A DNA stretch of 53,266 bases from Clostridia bacterium (GTDB lineage Bacteria; Bacillota; Clostridia; Oscillospirales; CAG-272): contig JAFVOP010000018.1 of assembly GCA_017505745.1 (NCBI GenBank), positions 1 through 53,266 on the forward strand. Reading direction: 5' to 3'. Below the pieces are notes generated by a model that saw only the letters and a list, made by a program, of their open reading frames with translations, was not told where the DNA came from and searched no databases. Below are positions 33,327 to 42,035 of this stretch, in pieces. The translations under genes and the position numbers were made by a program. Numbering within the stretch: the stretch's first letter is position 1; each line of letters begins with the position of its first letter.

Positions 33327-34877
33327 ATGAAGAAACATTCTGCTCGCAGGTTTCGAACTCTGCTAAACCGCCGTTTTTTTATCGCGCTTCTGATTATTTT
33401 ACAGTTGATCTTCATCACGGGAATGCTCTTTCACTATTCGCGCTTGAAATGGACGCAGACCGTTCTGACCCTGTTCAGCGTGGCAACCGCTCTGCATCTG
33501 CTCATTCGCAGAGACAAGACCGCCTATAAGCTCTCCCTCGTATTCCTCATTCTGCTCTTTCCCGTATTTGGCGGCGTGTTTTATTGGATCTTCCATTTTC
33601 AAACCACGTCGGTTGGCTTCCGTCGCCGCCTGGATCGGGTGGCACAAAGCTCCGCGCAGTTCTACCGCATGCCGGGAAAGATCTCCGACGAAACGCTCCG
33701 CGAGGCGGAGAAAACGCTATCCGAAAGTCGCAAGCTCCTGCGCTATATGGATCACAGCACCCCCTTCCCCATCTATAACAGTACCGAATCAAAATACTAT
33801 CCGAATGGGCAGGAAATGCTCACCGACCTGTTGCGCGATCTTGAGAGCGCCGAGCACTATATCTTCCTGGAATACTTCATTATTGAAGAGGGCGAGATGT
33901 GGGGTTCGATCCTGGAGGTCCTGCGCGAGCGTGTGAAGGCAGGCGTAGACGTGCGTATTATTTACGATGACCTCGGATGCTTTCTGACACTTCCCGCAAA
34001 CTATGCCCGCGTCCTCCGCTCCTGGGGGATTCAATGCCTCCGATTCAATTCCTTTCATCCCTTTCTCACCAGTAGCCAAAATAATCGCGACCACCGGAAG
34101 ATCGCCGTGGTAGACGGGAAAGTTGCCTACACCGGCGGCATCAATCTTGCCGACGAATACATTGGCAAGAAAATCAAGCACGGGACCTGGAAGGACAGTG
34201 CGGTGCGCCTGTACGGAGACGGTGCGTGGAGTTTTACCGTCATGTTCCTGCAATTTTGGGAATTTCTTTCGAAAAAAAACGAGCATTACGAGCAATACCG
34301 CCCCCGTTTTGTCACCCCTTTGCCGGTTGGAAACGGATGGGTCCAGCCGTATACTGACAGTCCGATGGATAAAGAAAACGTGGGTGAGCACGTCTATCAC
34401 CAGATCACCGAGCAGGCAACGAGCTATCTGTATATCACCACTCCGTATCTGACCGTAAATGACGGCATGCTTACGGCGCTGGAGCGCAGCGCCAAAAGCG
34501 GCGTAGACGTGCGCATCATCATGCCCGAAATTCCCGACAAGCGGCTGGTGCATTTCACCTCGCGCTCCTACTATCAGTCCCTGATCCAAGCCGGCGTGCG
34601 GATCTACGAATATACCGGCGGCTTTATGCACGCCAAGCTGTTCGTTTCGGACGATACCGTGGCCACCGTGGGAACCACCAATCTCGATTTTCGCAGTCTG
34701 TATCTCCATTTTGAGTGCTGCACCTGCCTGTATCGCACCGATTCGATCGCCGCCATCAAACAGGATTATCTCAACACCCTCAAGGACTGCCGCGAGATCA
34801 CCGAGGCCGATTGCAAGGCGGGGATCGTTAAGCAGTTCTTCCAAAGCATCTGCCGCATTTTTGCGCCGTTGATGTAA
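33327..34877 (+). CDS. cls: Cardiolipin synthase, phospholipase D superfamily
   Basis: 516 residues from ATG 33327 (GGAGG upstream; ATG 33323 is out of frame). It joins two phosphatidylglycerol molecules into cardiolipin at the membrane. Two or three N-terminal spans (FIALLIILQLIFITGMLF, LTLFSVATALHLLI, LSLVFLILLFPVFGGVFYWIF) precede two HKD motifs: HRKIAVVDGKVAYTGG (H256, K258) and HAKLFVSDDTVATVGTTN (H435, K437). Typical Bacillus ClsA-like length. Monocistronic. Confidence 0.95.
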   Translation: MKKHSARRFRTLLNRRFFIALLIILQLIFITGMLFHYSRLKWTQTVLTLFSVATALHLLIRRDKTAYKLSLVFLILLFPVFGGVFYWIFHFQTTSVGFRRRLDRVAQSSAQFYRMPGKISDETLREAEKTLSESRKLLRYMDHSTPFPIYNSTESKYYPNGQEMLTDLLRDLESAEHYIFLEYFIIEEGEMWGSILEVLRERVKAGVDVRIIYDDLGCFLTLPANYARVLRSWGIQCLRFNSFHPFLTSSQNNRDHRKIAVVDGKVAYTGGINLADEYIGKKIKHGTWKDSAVRLYGDGAWSFTVMFLQFWEFLSKKNEHYEQYRPRFVTPLPVGNGWVQPYTDSPMDKENVGEHVYHQITEQATSYLYITTPYLTVNDGMLTALERSAKSGVDVRIIMPEIPDKRLVHFTSRSYYQSLIQAGVRIYEYTGGFMHAKLFVSDDTVATVGTTNLDFRSLYLHFECCTCLYRTDSIAAIKQDYLNTLKDCREITEADCKAGIVKQFFQSICRIFAPLM

Positions 34878-34902
34878 GCGCGCGATCATACTCTTCCTAT
34901 CC

Positions 34903-34956
34903 CGGGAGGAGCTTGTGTGTACCCCGAGAGGTGCACACAAGCTCCTCCCGTTTTTT
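34903..34956 (+). terminator. Long intrinsic terminator of cls
   Basis: A 17-bp perfect stem (CGGGAGGAGCTTGTGTG with its complement) and six T. Confidence 0.92.
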
Positions 34957-34978
34957 GTCGAAAGATGCGCAAAATCGC

Positions 34979-35007
34979 TTGACAAAAATTTCTTCGCCCT
35001 GTATAAT
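34979..35007 (+). promoter_or_regulatory. Promoter of the polysaccharide deacetylase gene
   Basis: TTGACA (34979-34984), 17 bases, TATAAT (35002-35007): perfect boxes. Confidence 0.88.
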
Positions 35008-35058
35008 AAGCGTAGAAGCATTCCACCCGTGAACCGCGTGCCAACAGAAAGGAGTCTC

Positions 35059-35880
35059 ATGCGTCATTTTCAAAATTATCCGATCCTGATCCGTATTTGT
35101 GCCCTGCTCCTGCTCCTTTCGGGACTGGTTGGATGCGCCACACACGTCTCCCGCCCTGACCATCTGCGAGACACTCAGGGGATCGACGTATTCGACTCGA
35201 TGGAGGAAACCGATTCCCAAACCGAATCCGCGCCCAAAAAGCGAATTGCCCTGACCTTTGACGACGGTCCGCAGCATTACAGCGAGCGTACCAAGCAGAT
35301 CGTGGACGAACTTGCCAAATACGGCTATCACGCCACCTTTTTTGTGGTTGGCAACCGCATTCCGGGCGGTAATGCACTCTCCTACGCCGTGGAAAAAGGG
35401 AATGAGATCGGGATCCACGGATATACACACGATCAGGGAGTCTATTACGATACCTGCTCCGACGAACGCTATCACAAGGAGATCAATCAAACGGCACAGG
35501 CGATCCGCGCACAGATCCCCGGATACGAGATCCGTTTGATGCGCCCCATCGGCGGCTCGATCTCCCCCGACCGTATCCGCACCTCTCCCTACGCGATCAT
35601 CCATTGGAGCGTGGATTCCGATGACTGGAACAACAAATATTATGCCGGCATTTCCGACGAGGAGGCCAACGCACGGATTCAAACCATCGTGGAAAACGTG
35701 ATGGGCTCGGTGACGGACGGCGACATCGTCCTGCTGCACGACATCTACGAAAGCACGTACGACGCCACCAAAATCCTATTACAGCGCCTCTACGAGGAGG
35801 GCTACGAGGTGGTCACCGTATCCGAGCTGTTGGGCGACCAACTCGAGGCCGGACGCCTCTACCATTCTACATACGAATAA
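35059..35880 (+). CDS. Polysaccharide deacetylase lipoprotein (NodB/CE4 fold)
   Basis: 273 residues from ATG 35059 (AAAGGAG upstream). A lipoprotein signal with lipobox LVGC is followed by a short acidic linker and the NodB domain: LTFDDGP (motif 1, about residue 66), ATFFVVGNRI, GIHGYTHD (metal-binding motif 2), MRPIGGS (motif 3, in place of RxPxG), HWSVDSDDW (motif 4) and IVLLHDI (motif 5). It probably N-deacetylates peptidoglycan or another amino-sugar polymer on the outer face of the membrane, which can give lysozyme resistance. Confidence 0.92.
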   Translation: MRHFQNYPILIRICALLLLLSGLVGCATHVSRPDHLRDTQGIDVFDSMEETDSQTESAPKKRIALTFDDGPQHYSERTKQIVDELAKYGYHATFFVVGNRIPGGNALSYAVEKGNEIGIHGYTHDQGVYYDTCSDERYHKEINQTAQAIRAQIPGYEIRLMRPIGGSISPDRIRTSPYAIIHWSVDSDDWNNKYYAGISDEEANARIQTIVENVMGSVTDGDIVLLHDIYESTYDATKILLQRLYEEGYEVVTVSELLGDQLEAGRLYHSTYE

Positions 35881-35901
35881 TTTCTTGCTCCCCTTGTAAG
35901 T

Positions 35902-35934
35902 CTCCCCGCAAGCCCTTGTGGCATTTGTGGGGAG
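35902..35934 (+). terminator. Probable terminator of the deacetylase gene
   Basis: CTCCCCGCA pairs with TGTGGGGAG (G-T pair included) but only GCTTTGTT follows, so termination may be leaky. Confidence 0.5.
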
Positions 35935-36002
35935 GCTTTGTTCATATTCGGCTTCGGTTCCTCATATAAATGGAGAGACAAACCTTTGCTACGGAGGTAA
36001 AA

Positions 36003-38681
36003 ATGAACGGAATCAGGCAAACACATCACATCCAAAGGGGACTGACCCAACAAGAGGTTGAACTCGCCCGACAAACGCACGGAAGCAATACTCTCTCGCG
36101 CGCAAAGGGCATTGGATTTTGGAAGCGCTTTTTCTCCAATCTGAATGACCCTGTGATCCGTATCCTTCTCTGTGCGCTGGCCGTAAACCTGCTCCTGATC
36201 CTTCGGGGGAGCGATTGGGTGGAAACGGTGGGAATTGCCGTGGCGGTCTTTCTCGCCGCGCTGATCTCTACCCTTTCCGAGCATGGCTCGGCACGTGCCT
36301 TCGCAAGACTCTCTGAGGAGGCCATGCGCGGAGCCTGTCGGGTGCGACGGGACGGCACGGTCCATGAGATTCCCCTATGCGACGTGGTGGTGGGTGACGT
36401 GGTCCTGCTGGCTTCGGGCGACGGGATCCCTGCAGACGGACTGTTGATCACGGGCGAGCTTTCCGTTGATCAATCCGCCATGACGGGAGAGAGCCGCGAG
36501 ATCCGCAAGCTTCCCTCCAAAGATCCTACCCTCTCGCCCGCCGCTCCGTCTGCGCTCTTTCGCGGCTCCACGGTAACCGCGGGCGGTGGGGAGATGCTGG
36601 TGCGCGCCGTAGGTGACGCCTCTTTTTTGGGACAGATCTCGCACGAGATCCAGCTAGAGCAACGCGAAAGCCCGCTCAAATTACGCCTCGCCAAGTTAGC
36701 CAAGCAGATCAGCCGACTGGGGTATCTGGCGGCGGTACTGGTGGCTCTCGCTTATCTCTGCAACTCGTTTTTTCTGGATAGCGGCATGCAACGCGAGGTC
36801 ATTTGGCTCAAGCTCTCCAATCCAAGCTATCTTTTTGGCGAGCTTTTTCACGCCTTTACGTTGGGACTCACCGTGGTGGTGGTCGCCGTTCCCGAGGGGC
36901 TTCCCATGATGATCGCCGTGGTGCTTTCCTCCAATATCCGCAAAATGATCCGCGATCAGGTGCTGGTCCGCAAGCCGGTGGGGATCGAGGCGGCGGGAAG
37001 CATGAATCTGCTCTTTACCGATAAGACCGGCACGCTCACCGAGGGTAAAATGAAGGTCTCACACAGCCTTCTTCCGAACGGAACGCGTGTGAAGCTGCGC
37101 GAGATCATCCGCCGTGGCGGAGACTTAGCAGAGCTTTTGCTCCTCTCCCTCCGTTTTTGCAACGGTGCAACGGTTGGACGTGCGCAGGACGGATCGCTTC
37201 ATGCGCTGGGCGGGAACGCCACCGAGCGTGCGCTTTTGGAGGCGGTGCTCTCTTATCCTGCGCCCGTCGGCTATCAAATCGCCTCCCGTCTCCCCTTTGA
37301 CAGTGCGCGAAAATATGCGGCGGTAACCGTAAGCGGCAAACGGCGCCTGACCTTTGTGATCGGCGCTCCCGAGCGAATCCTTCCGCACGTCAACGACACG
37401 CTCTCTCCAAGCGGACGAACCGAGCCCTTTTCGCGCAAGGAAACCGAAGCACAGATCCAAAAATACACGGCCACGGGCGAACGGGTGCTGGCGGTCGCTC
37501 TTGCGCCGGATGCAGTTGCGGCCGATTCGTTTGCGGGCGGACTCGTTGGCCCCTTGACGCTTCTTTCCATGCTCTGCCTCTCCGATCCGCTTCGACGCGA
37601 GGCCGCGCGGTCGGTGGCAGAGCTTCGGGATGCGGGGATCCAGGTGGTGATGATCACGGGAGACAACCGCGAAACCGCCGGATATTTGGCGTCGCAGTGC
37701 GGCATTTTGAATACCGAAACCGATCTACTCCTCACGGGGGAGGAGCTTGCCGCGCTCTCGGACGTTCAGGTAAGCAACTTGCTTCCCCGCTTGGCCGTGG
37801 TAGCGCGTGCCCTTCCCACCGACAAAAGCCGCTTGGTACGGTTGGCTCAGGAGCAAGGACTGGTAACGGGCATGACAGGAGACGGCATCAACGATGCGCC
37901 GGCTCTGCGCCGCGCAGATATCGGATTTGCCATGGGAAGCGGCACACAGGTTGCCAAGGATGCGGGCGACATTCTGATCCTCGACAACAATCTTGCTTCG
38001 ATCGTACGTGCAGTCCTCTACGGCAGAAACGTCTTTAAAAGCATCCGAAAATTCATCACGCTCCAGCTCACCATGAACTTCTGCGCCGTTGGAGTGACGG
38101 TGATCTGTCCCTTTCTTGGGATCGATTCGCCCGTCACGGTGGTACAAATGCTTTGGATCAATCTGATCATGGATACCTTGGGGGGTCTTGCTTTTGCGGG
38201 AGAGGCCGCACTTCCCCACTGCATGAGAGAGCGTCCCAAGCGACGAAACGAGCCGATCCTTAATCGCTATATGGTCAATGAGATCCTCTTTCACGGCGGC
38301 TTTACCGTGGCGCTTTACCTCTTCTTTCTCAAGTCTCCCACCGTCACATCGCTGTTCCGTCCCTCTGCCGACCACCTCTATCTGCTCACCGCCTTTTTCG
38401 CACTTTTCATTTTTACATCGGTGTTCAATTGCTTTAATGCGCGCACCGACCGCATGAACCTTGTTTCAGGACTGCGAAAAAATCCGATCTTTCTGCTGAT
38501 CATGTCCGCGATCCTGCTCATCCAGATCGCATTCGTTTATCTTGGCGGAAGCGTACTGCGCACCGCACCTCTCACCGCGCGTGAGCTGCTCCTTACGATG
38601 CTCCTCTCGCTTGCCGTCTTCCCCGCCGAGCTGATCCGCAAGGCAGTCTGGAGACTGCGAGGAAAACGGATGGGGTATTGA
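36003..38681 (+). CDS. Calcium-transporting P-type ATPase, PMCA-type (P2B-like)
   Basis: 892 residues from ATG 36003 (GGAGG upstream). It pumps Ca2+ out of the cell. Order: cation ATPase N-terminal region (LTQQEVELARQTHGSN), actuator domain with MTGES, M4 with AVPEGLPM (ion-binding), phosphorylation motif DKTGTLT with D340, nucleotide-binding domain, hinge TGDGINDAPALR, M6 with NLIMDTLGGLA (Asn and Asp ligands), and the C-terminal spans. M6 and M4 fit Ca2+ pumps with one binding site, as in PMCA. No calmodulin-type tail. Confidence 0.93.
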   Translation: MNGIRQTHHIQRGLTQQEVELARQTHGSNTLSRAKGIGFWKRFFSNLNDPVIRILLCALAVNLLLILRGSDWVETVGIAVAVFLAALISTLSEHGSARAFARLSEEAMRGACRVRRDGTVHEIPLCDVVVGDVVLLASGDGIPADGLLITGELSVDQSAMTGESREIRKLPSKDPTLSPAAPSALFRGSTVTAGGGEMLVRAVGDASFLGQISHEIQLEQRESPLKLRLAKLAKQISRLGYLAAVLVALAYLCNSFFLDSGMQREVIWLKLSNPSYLFGELFHAFTLGLTVVVVAVPEGLPMMIAVVLSSNIRKMIRDQVLVRKPVGIEAAGSMNLLFTDKTGTLTEGKMKVSHSLLPNGTRVKLREIIRRGGDLAELLLLSLRFCNGATVGRAQDGSLHALGGNATERALLEAVLSYPAPVGYQIASRLPFDSARKYAAVTVSGKRRLTFVIGAPERILPHVNDTLSPSGRTEPFSRKETEAQIQKYTATGERVLAVALAPDAVAADSFAGGLVGPLTLLSMLCLSDPLRREAARSVAELRDAGIQVVMITGDNRETAGYLASQCGILNTETDLLLTGEELAALSDVQVSNLLPRLAVVARALPTDKSRLVRLAQEQGLVTGMTGDGINDAPALRRADIGFAMGSGTQVAKDAGDILILDNNLASIVRAVLYGRNVFKSIRKFITLQLTMNFCAVGVTVICPFLGIDSPVTVVQMLWINLIMDTLGGLAFAGEAALPHCMRERPKRRNEPILNRYMVNEILFHGGFTVALYLFFLKSPTVTSLFRPSADHLYLLTAFFALFIFTSVFNCFNARTDRMNLVSGLRKNPIFLLIMSAILLIQIAFVYLGGSVLRTAPLTARELLLTMLLSLAVFPAELIRKAVWRLRGKRMGY

Positions 38682-38691
38682 AAGATATTCC

Positions 38692-38741
38692 AAAAAAAGA
38701 AGGCGCCTACACGGATTTTACATGTAGGCGCCTTCTTCTTT
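38692..38741. terminator. Bidirectional intrinsic terminator
   Basis: GAAGGCGCCTACA...TGTAGGCGCCTTC with T-rich tails in both directions. It separates the calcium ATPase from the converging gene at 38749. Confidence 0.9.
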
Positions 38742-38748
38742 CAAAATA

Positions 38749-40116
38749 TTACCACGTTCTGATGTTGTTCGCAATGTCCTTCAGTTGATAGAGCTTTTCT
38801 CTTTCCGCCGCAATCAGCCTTTCCATATTTTTGTCAGCTTGATATCTTGCCTCCACAAGTTCGTGTTGCAACTCCGAAAGTTGTTTGTTCATTGCCTCGG
38901 TTGCCTTTTCCGATTCCGCTACCATCGTGTTTTGCAGTTCCTTCATTTGTCTTTCATACGCTGCTCTTTGCACTTCCATTTCCTCAATATGTTTCCTCTG
39001 CATTTCCGAAAGTTGCGACTTCAGCTGTGCCATTTCCTGATCATGGCGTTGCTCATTCAAAGCTTCTTTGATGGTATCCGCACGATTGTACTCGAAATAA
39101 TAGAGAATCGAATTTAACGTTTTTACATTTTTATACGAGGAGTGAAGGAACGTAGACTGATTGATGATAGAGTTACAATTGTTTACAATGGCTTGGAATT
39201 TTTTCAAACCATCCTGCAAAATCTGCTTTTCTCTATGAAATTTCTGCAGTTCCAGATTATATTCTGCTTCATAGCGGGCGCGCTCGATTACTGTTTCAGA
39301 ACGGTCTTTTTCCAAAGCAATTTTATATTCCTTGGAGCTATAAAGAGACGTATAATCAAGGTTCAGAGGCGCAAGTGATACATCAACGTTTGCGCAAAAA
39401 TAAATAGAAAACCCAACGCCGGTTCCGGTTGCTGCTAAGGCAAGAAGCGGTACCAACGGATAGATCATCCGAATAAACGTCAACGGAATTGTCAAAAAAG
39501 AAGAAAACCAGGTAATCACCTTCCAAAATCCCCCGGAAACGGAAGAAGCATAACCGGAAAAGCCGACACAATATGTAATCACGCATAGAATTCCCGCTAC
39601 AATGGTAACGATCATACAGGTTTTTCCCAATATATCGTCCCAATCATTTGCCATACCAATAAATCCGCTTACCACTGTAAGAATCAAAAGGAGAAACGAT
39701 ACCGAAAACCAATAGATACCGGTTGCCTCTCGATAAGTAAAAGTATCTCCCAAGTAAGAATTAGACATGGTTGCGGAGATAGAAGCACCCATTTGCCATT
39801 TGAAAGAAATCACCGTCAACCAAATACCAACAACAGCTACCGCAATAGCAAGCAAAATCCACATCGCCCGTTTGATTTTTTCTACCCGATCGGCTTCCCG
39901 ACGGGCCTTGTCCCGAAACGGCGCTTCAAATTGGAATTTCAAATCCTGCGCGTTTCTCTCTACTTTTATTTCGCTCGGCGGATCCATTTCAAAAGACATC
40001 TTATTGATCTTTTCCTTTGTTTCGTCCACCTTCTTCTGCGCTTCCGCTTTTCCGATGATGGCTTGTCGCAATCGCAAAAGATTTTGATACTCTGCATTGT
40101 TCGCTAAATTTGCCAT
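38749..40116 (-). CDS. Membrane/coiled-coil protein of unknown function
   Basis: 455 residues from ATG 40116 (AAGGAGAG upstream). The N-terminus (1-80) is charged and helical, cytoplasmic. Hydrophobic spans lie at about 84-105, 133-155, 166-188 and 203-240 (the last could be two). After a linker rich in Leu and Tyr (248-265), long heptad-like helices run from 260-310 and 345-450, ending YQLKDIANNIRTW. Family not recognised. The gene is divergent from a 79-residue XRE regulator, and three matching palindromes fill the space between them, one inside this gene's promoter spacer. It is thus probably repressed until a signal inactivates the regulator. A stress or defence role is possible but not shown. 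Confidence 0.7.
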   Translation of the reverse strand: MANLANNAEYQNLLRLRQAIIGKAEAQKKVDETKEKINKMSFEMDPPSEIKVERNAQDLKFQFEAPFRDKARREADRVEKIKRAMWILLAIAVAVVGIWLTVISFKWQMGASISATMSNSYLGDTFTYREATGIYWFSVSFLLLILTVVSGFIGMANDWDDILGKTCMIVTIVAGILCVITYCVGFSGYASSVSGGFWKVITWFSSFLTIPLTFIRMIYPLVPLLALAATGTGVGFSIYFCANVDVSLAPLNLDYTSLYSSKEYKIALEKDRSETVIERARYEAEYNLELQKFHREKQILQDGLKKFQAIVNNCNSIINQSTFLHSSYKNVKTLNSILYYFEYNRADTIKEALNEQRHDQEMAQLKSQLSEMQRKHIEEMEVQRAAYERQMKELQNTMVAESEKATEAMNKQLSELQHELVEARYQADKNMERLIAAEREKLYQLKDIANNIRTW

Positions 40117-40177
40117 AGTCTGTCTCTCCTTGTTTCCTTACAATGTTTTCTCGAATCCTGTCGAAGGATTCTCTTCT

Positions 40178-40206
40178 ATTATAGTACAAATATTTACTAA
40201 AGTCAA
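40178..40206 (-). promoter_or_regulatory. Promoter of the membrane/coiled-coil gene
   Basis: -35 TTGACT (40201-40206), 17-base spacer, -10 TATAAT (40178-40183) on the minus strand. The spacer is nearly filled by operator 1. Confidence 0.88.
40183..40198. promoter_or_regulatory. Operator palindrome 1
   Basis: AGTACA-AATA-TTTACT: one mismatch from the AGTAAA-N4-TTTACT pattern of the two sites downstream. It lies between -10 and -35 of the minus-strand promoter. Confidence 0.7.
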
Positions 40207-40213
40207 TAGGTCG

Positions 40214-40229
40214 AGTAAAGATTTTTACT
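40214..40229. promoter_or_regulatory. Operator palindrome 2
   Basis: AGTAAA-GATT-TTTACT, perfect 6-base arms with a 4-base centre. Confidence 0.8.
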
Positions 40230-40238
40230 AAAACGAAG

Positions 40239-40254
40239 AGTAAATAAATTTACT
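40239..40254. promoter_or_regulatory. Operator palindrome 3
   Basis: AGTAAA-TAAA-TTTACT, perfect arms, same 4-base centre, 25 bases from operator 2. It ends one base before the TGA-TATAAT extended -10 (40255-40263) of the XRE gene, so it covers that gene's -35 region. Confidence 0.8.
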
Positions 40255-40291
40255 TGATATAATAACACCATAGTACTTTATGGAGGTTCTT

Positions 40292-40531
40292 ATGGCAAGC
40301 TTTTCCTATATAAAAAAGCTGAGAGATCTGCGGGAGGACCATGATAAAACACAACAGGAGATTGCAGATATTCTTGGAACGTCACAAACCATGTATGCGA
40401 GATACGAGCGAGGCGCAAACGAACTGCCGATCCACCATTTGATCACATTATGTCAATACTACGAAGTCAGCGCGGACTATATTTTAGATCTGCAAAAAAA
40501 CAGAAAAGAAAAGCCGTCGCGTAGAGTATAA
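40292..40531 (+). CDS. XRE-family repressor
   Basis: 79 residues from ATG 40292 (GGAGG 6 bases upstream; the ATG at 40280 overlaps that ribosome site). One Cro/CI helix-turn-helix covers residues 8-66 (LRDLREDHDKTQQEIADILG, then TSQTMYARYERG and LPIHHLITLCQYYEVSADYIL) and a short basic tail follows. The single-domain form suits a dimer binding the three 16-base palindromes next to it. It likely controls both itself and the divergent membrane/coiled-coil gene. Confidence 0.85.
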   Translation: MASFSYIKKLRDLREDHDKTQQEIADILGTSQTMYARYERGANELPIHHLITLCQYYEVSADYILDLQKNRKEKPSRRV

Positions 40532-40534
40532 ATA

Positions 40535-40563
40535 TTGACTTTTCTCTATTTTTATGTTAAAAT
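40535..40563 (+). promoter_or_regulatory. Promoter of the SGNH lipoprotein gene
   Basis: -35 TTGACT (40535-40540), 17-base spacer ending TGT, -10 TAAAAT (40558-40563). Confidence 0.75.
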
Positions 40564-40597
40564 AGGATCACTTTGAAAATGAAAAGGAGAGTTTCTT

Positions 40598-41968
40598 ATG
40601 AAGCACTGCATCCGTTGGCTGTCTTTTTTACTGACCTTTGTGTTGTTGCTGGGTGCCGTTTCTTGTACGCCTGCCGAAAATGACCCGAAGGAAACCGAAT
40701 CCAAATCCGAGACAGAAACCGAAACTGAGACTGAAACCGAAACGGAGACCGAAACCGATACGGAAACCGAAACCGAAGAGGAACCGCTGAAAGAGATTGA
40801 GGCTACCGAAAGCTCGATCACGGTGGAATTGAAGTGGCATCGGGGATATATCGGATCCCGCGAGCACGCAACCTCCCCCCTTGCCATTGCCGATGGCGAG
40901 GAGATGTATTCCTACTCCGATGTGTTCTGCATCAAAAAAGCAGGAACCACCGTTCAGTTTTTGGATGATAACCGATTTGCCGGTGAAAACAAAGGAAATG
41001 CCGAGGATGATATCTTGGTGCTTTCTCCCTGGGTGGAACAGGACGGCGAATGGGTGTACGACCGCTTCGGACCCTCCTATGCAGGCTCCTCCGCAAAGAA
41101 TTCCGACATTGTAACCTATCAGAACGGCAACATCCTGTATTCCTACACCACAACCTACGATAACGAATGCTTCCGCATTTGCTATCATTCGGGAGAGACC
41201 GAGAGCTTTCAACCCGCCGAGCACATCAAGGTAACCGCTACGCTGACCGGAAGCGCGGGCACGGCACGGTCCTTCTTTTCCGAGATCCAATGGGCAAAGG
41301 AAAGCGCCGCAACCTCCTACTATCCGATTTTGGAGGACCTTACCGTAAACGCCATCGGAGACAGCTACATTGCCCCCAGCACTACCGAAATCAAATGGCC
41401 CGAGCTCATGCGCCAGAAGTATTTCCTCGATCTGACCAATAAAGGCATTGGCGGTTGTACCGTTTCCAACTATATCACCAACAAAAATCCGATGTGCGAC
41501 CGCTACTCCGCAATGCCCAATAATACCCCCGACATCGTGATTATTGAGGGTGGCAGAAACGATTTTAACTATAAGGTACCGATCGGCTCAGTGGACAGCC
41601 GCGATACCAAGACCTATATCGGCGCGCTCAACGTGATTACGGACGGGCTGAAAGCAAAATACCCCAACGCTATGTTTGTGTTTGTGAGCGTATGGAACTT
41701 CCCCGACAAGGATGGCTTTCCCCTCACCCACAAGGACTACGTCAACGCGATGAAGGCCGTTGCCGAGGCGCACGGAGCCTATTTCTTTGATTCCTCCGAC
41801 GTTTCCCTGACCAGTGTGGACATGAGCAACCCCGTATTCCGAAAGCTTTATTGCCGCAATCCCGACGACCCCAGCCATCTCAACGACGCCGGCTCCAAGC
41901 TCTTCTTCCCCAACATCGAAAAGGCGCTGGCCGAGTTCTATACCGATTTTCTCAGCAAGCAATCCTGA
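40598..41968 (+). CDS. SGNH/GDSL hydrolase lipoprotein with Thr/Glu-repeat linker
   Basis: 456 residues from ATG 40598 (AAAAGGAGAG upstream). The signal peptide ends in lipobox LGAVSC, so the protein is lipid-anchored outside the membrane. Residues 34-62 are almost pure Thr-Glu repeats, a flexible wall-crossing linker. A beta-rich domain (70-240) precedes an SGNH esterase: NAIGDSYIAPS (catalytic Ser), GGRNDF (the Asn of block III) and DPSHLNDAGS (Asp and His). It may deacylate extracellular carbohydrate. Its linker DNA (40700-40782) is a hexamer-like repeat that could slip. Confidence 0.85.
   Translation: MKHCIRWLSFLLTFVLLLGAVSCTPAENDPKETESKSETETETETETETETETDTETETEEEPLKEIEATESSITVELKWHRGYIGSREHATSPLAIADGEEMYSYSDVFCIKKAGTTVQFLDDNRFAGENKGNAEDDILVLSPWVEQDGEWVYDRFGPSYAGSSAKNSDIVTYQNGNILYSYTTTYDNECFRICYHSGETESFQPAEHIKVTATLTGSAGTARSFFSEIQWAKESAATSYYPILEDLTVNAIGDSYIAPSTTEIKWPELMRQKYFLDLTNKGIGGCTVSNYITNKNPMCDRYSAMPNNTPDIVIIEGGRNDFNYKVPIGSVDSRDTKTYIGALNVITDGLKAKYPNAMFVFVSVWNFPDKDGFPLTHKDYVNAMKAVAEAHGAYFFDSSDVSLTSVDMSNPVFRKLYCRNPDDPSHLNDAGSKLFFPNIEKALAEFYTDFLSKQS
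40700..40782 (+). repeat. Degenerate ACCGAA/ACTGAG hexanucleotide repeat inside the lipoprotein gene
   Basis: Imperfect six-base units (GAAACC-like) encode the Thr-Glu linker. Unit count changes would alter linker length in steps of two residues without shifting the frame. Confidence 0.75.
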
Positions 41969-41984
41969 AATAATAGTGAAAAAA

Positions 41985-42028
41985 GCAACAAGGCCGAAGA
42001 ACGGATTTCGTTCTTCGGCCTTGTTTTT
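41985..42028. terminator. Bidirectional intrinsic terminator
   Basis: CAAGGCCGAAGAAC...GTTCTTCGGCCTTG, a 14-bp stem, with TTTTT on the plus strand and TTGCTTTTTTC on the minus. It serves the lipoprotein and the converging aldolase genes. Confidence 0.92.
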
Positions 42029-42035
42029 GATGGAA

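Noticed and set aside
33008-33418. Minus-strand 136-residue hydrophobic frame
   Set aside because: It overlaps the cls promoter, leader and first codons, lacks a ribosome site, and its hydrophobic run mirrors Lys-rich AT-rich sequence on the other strand.
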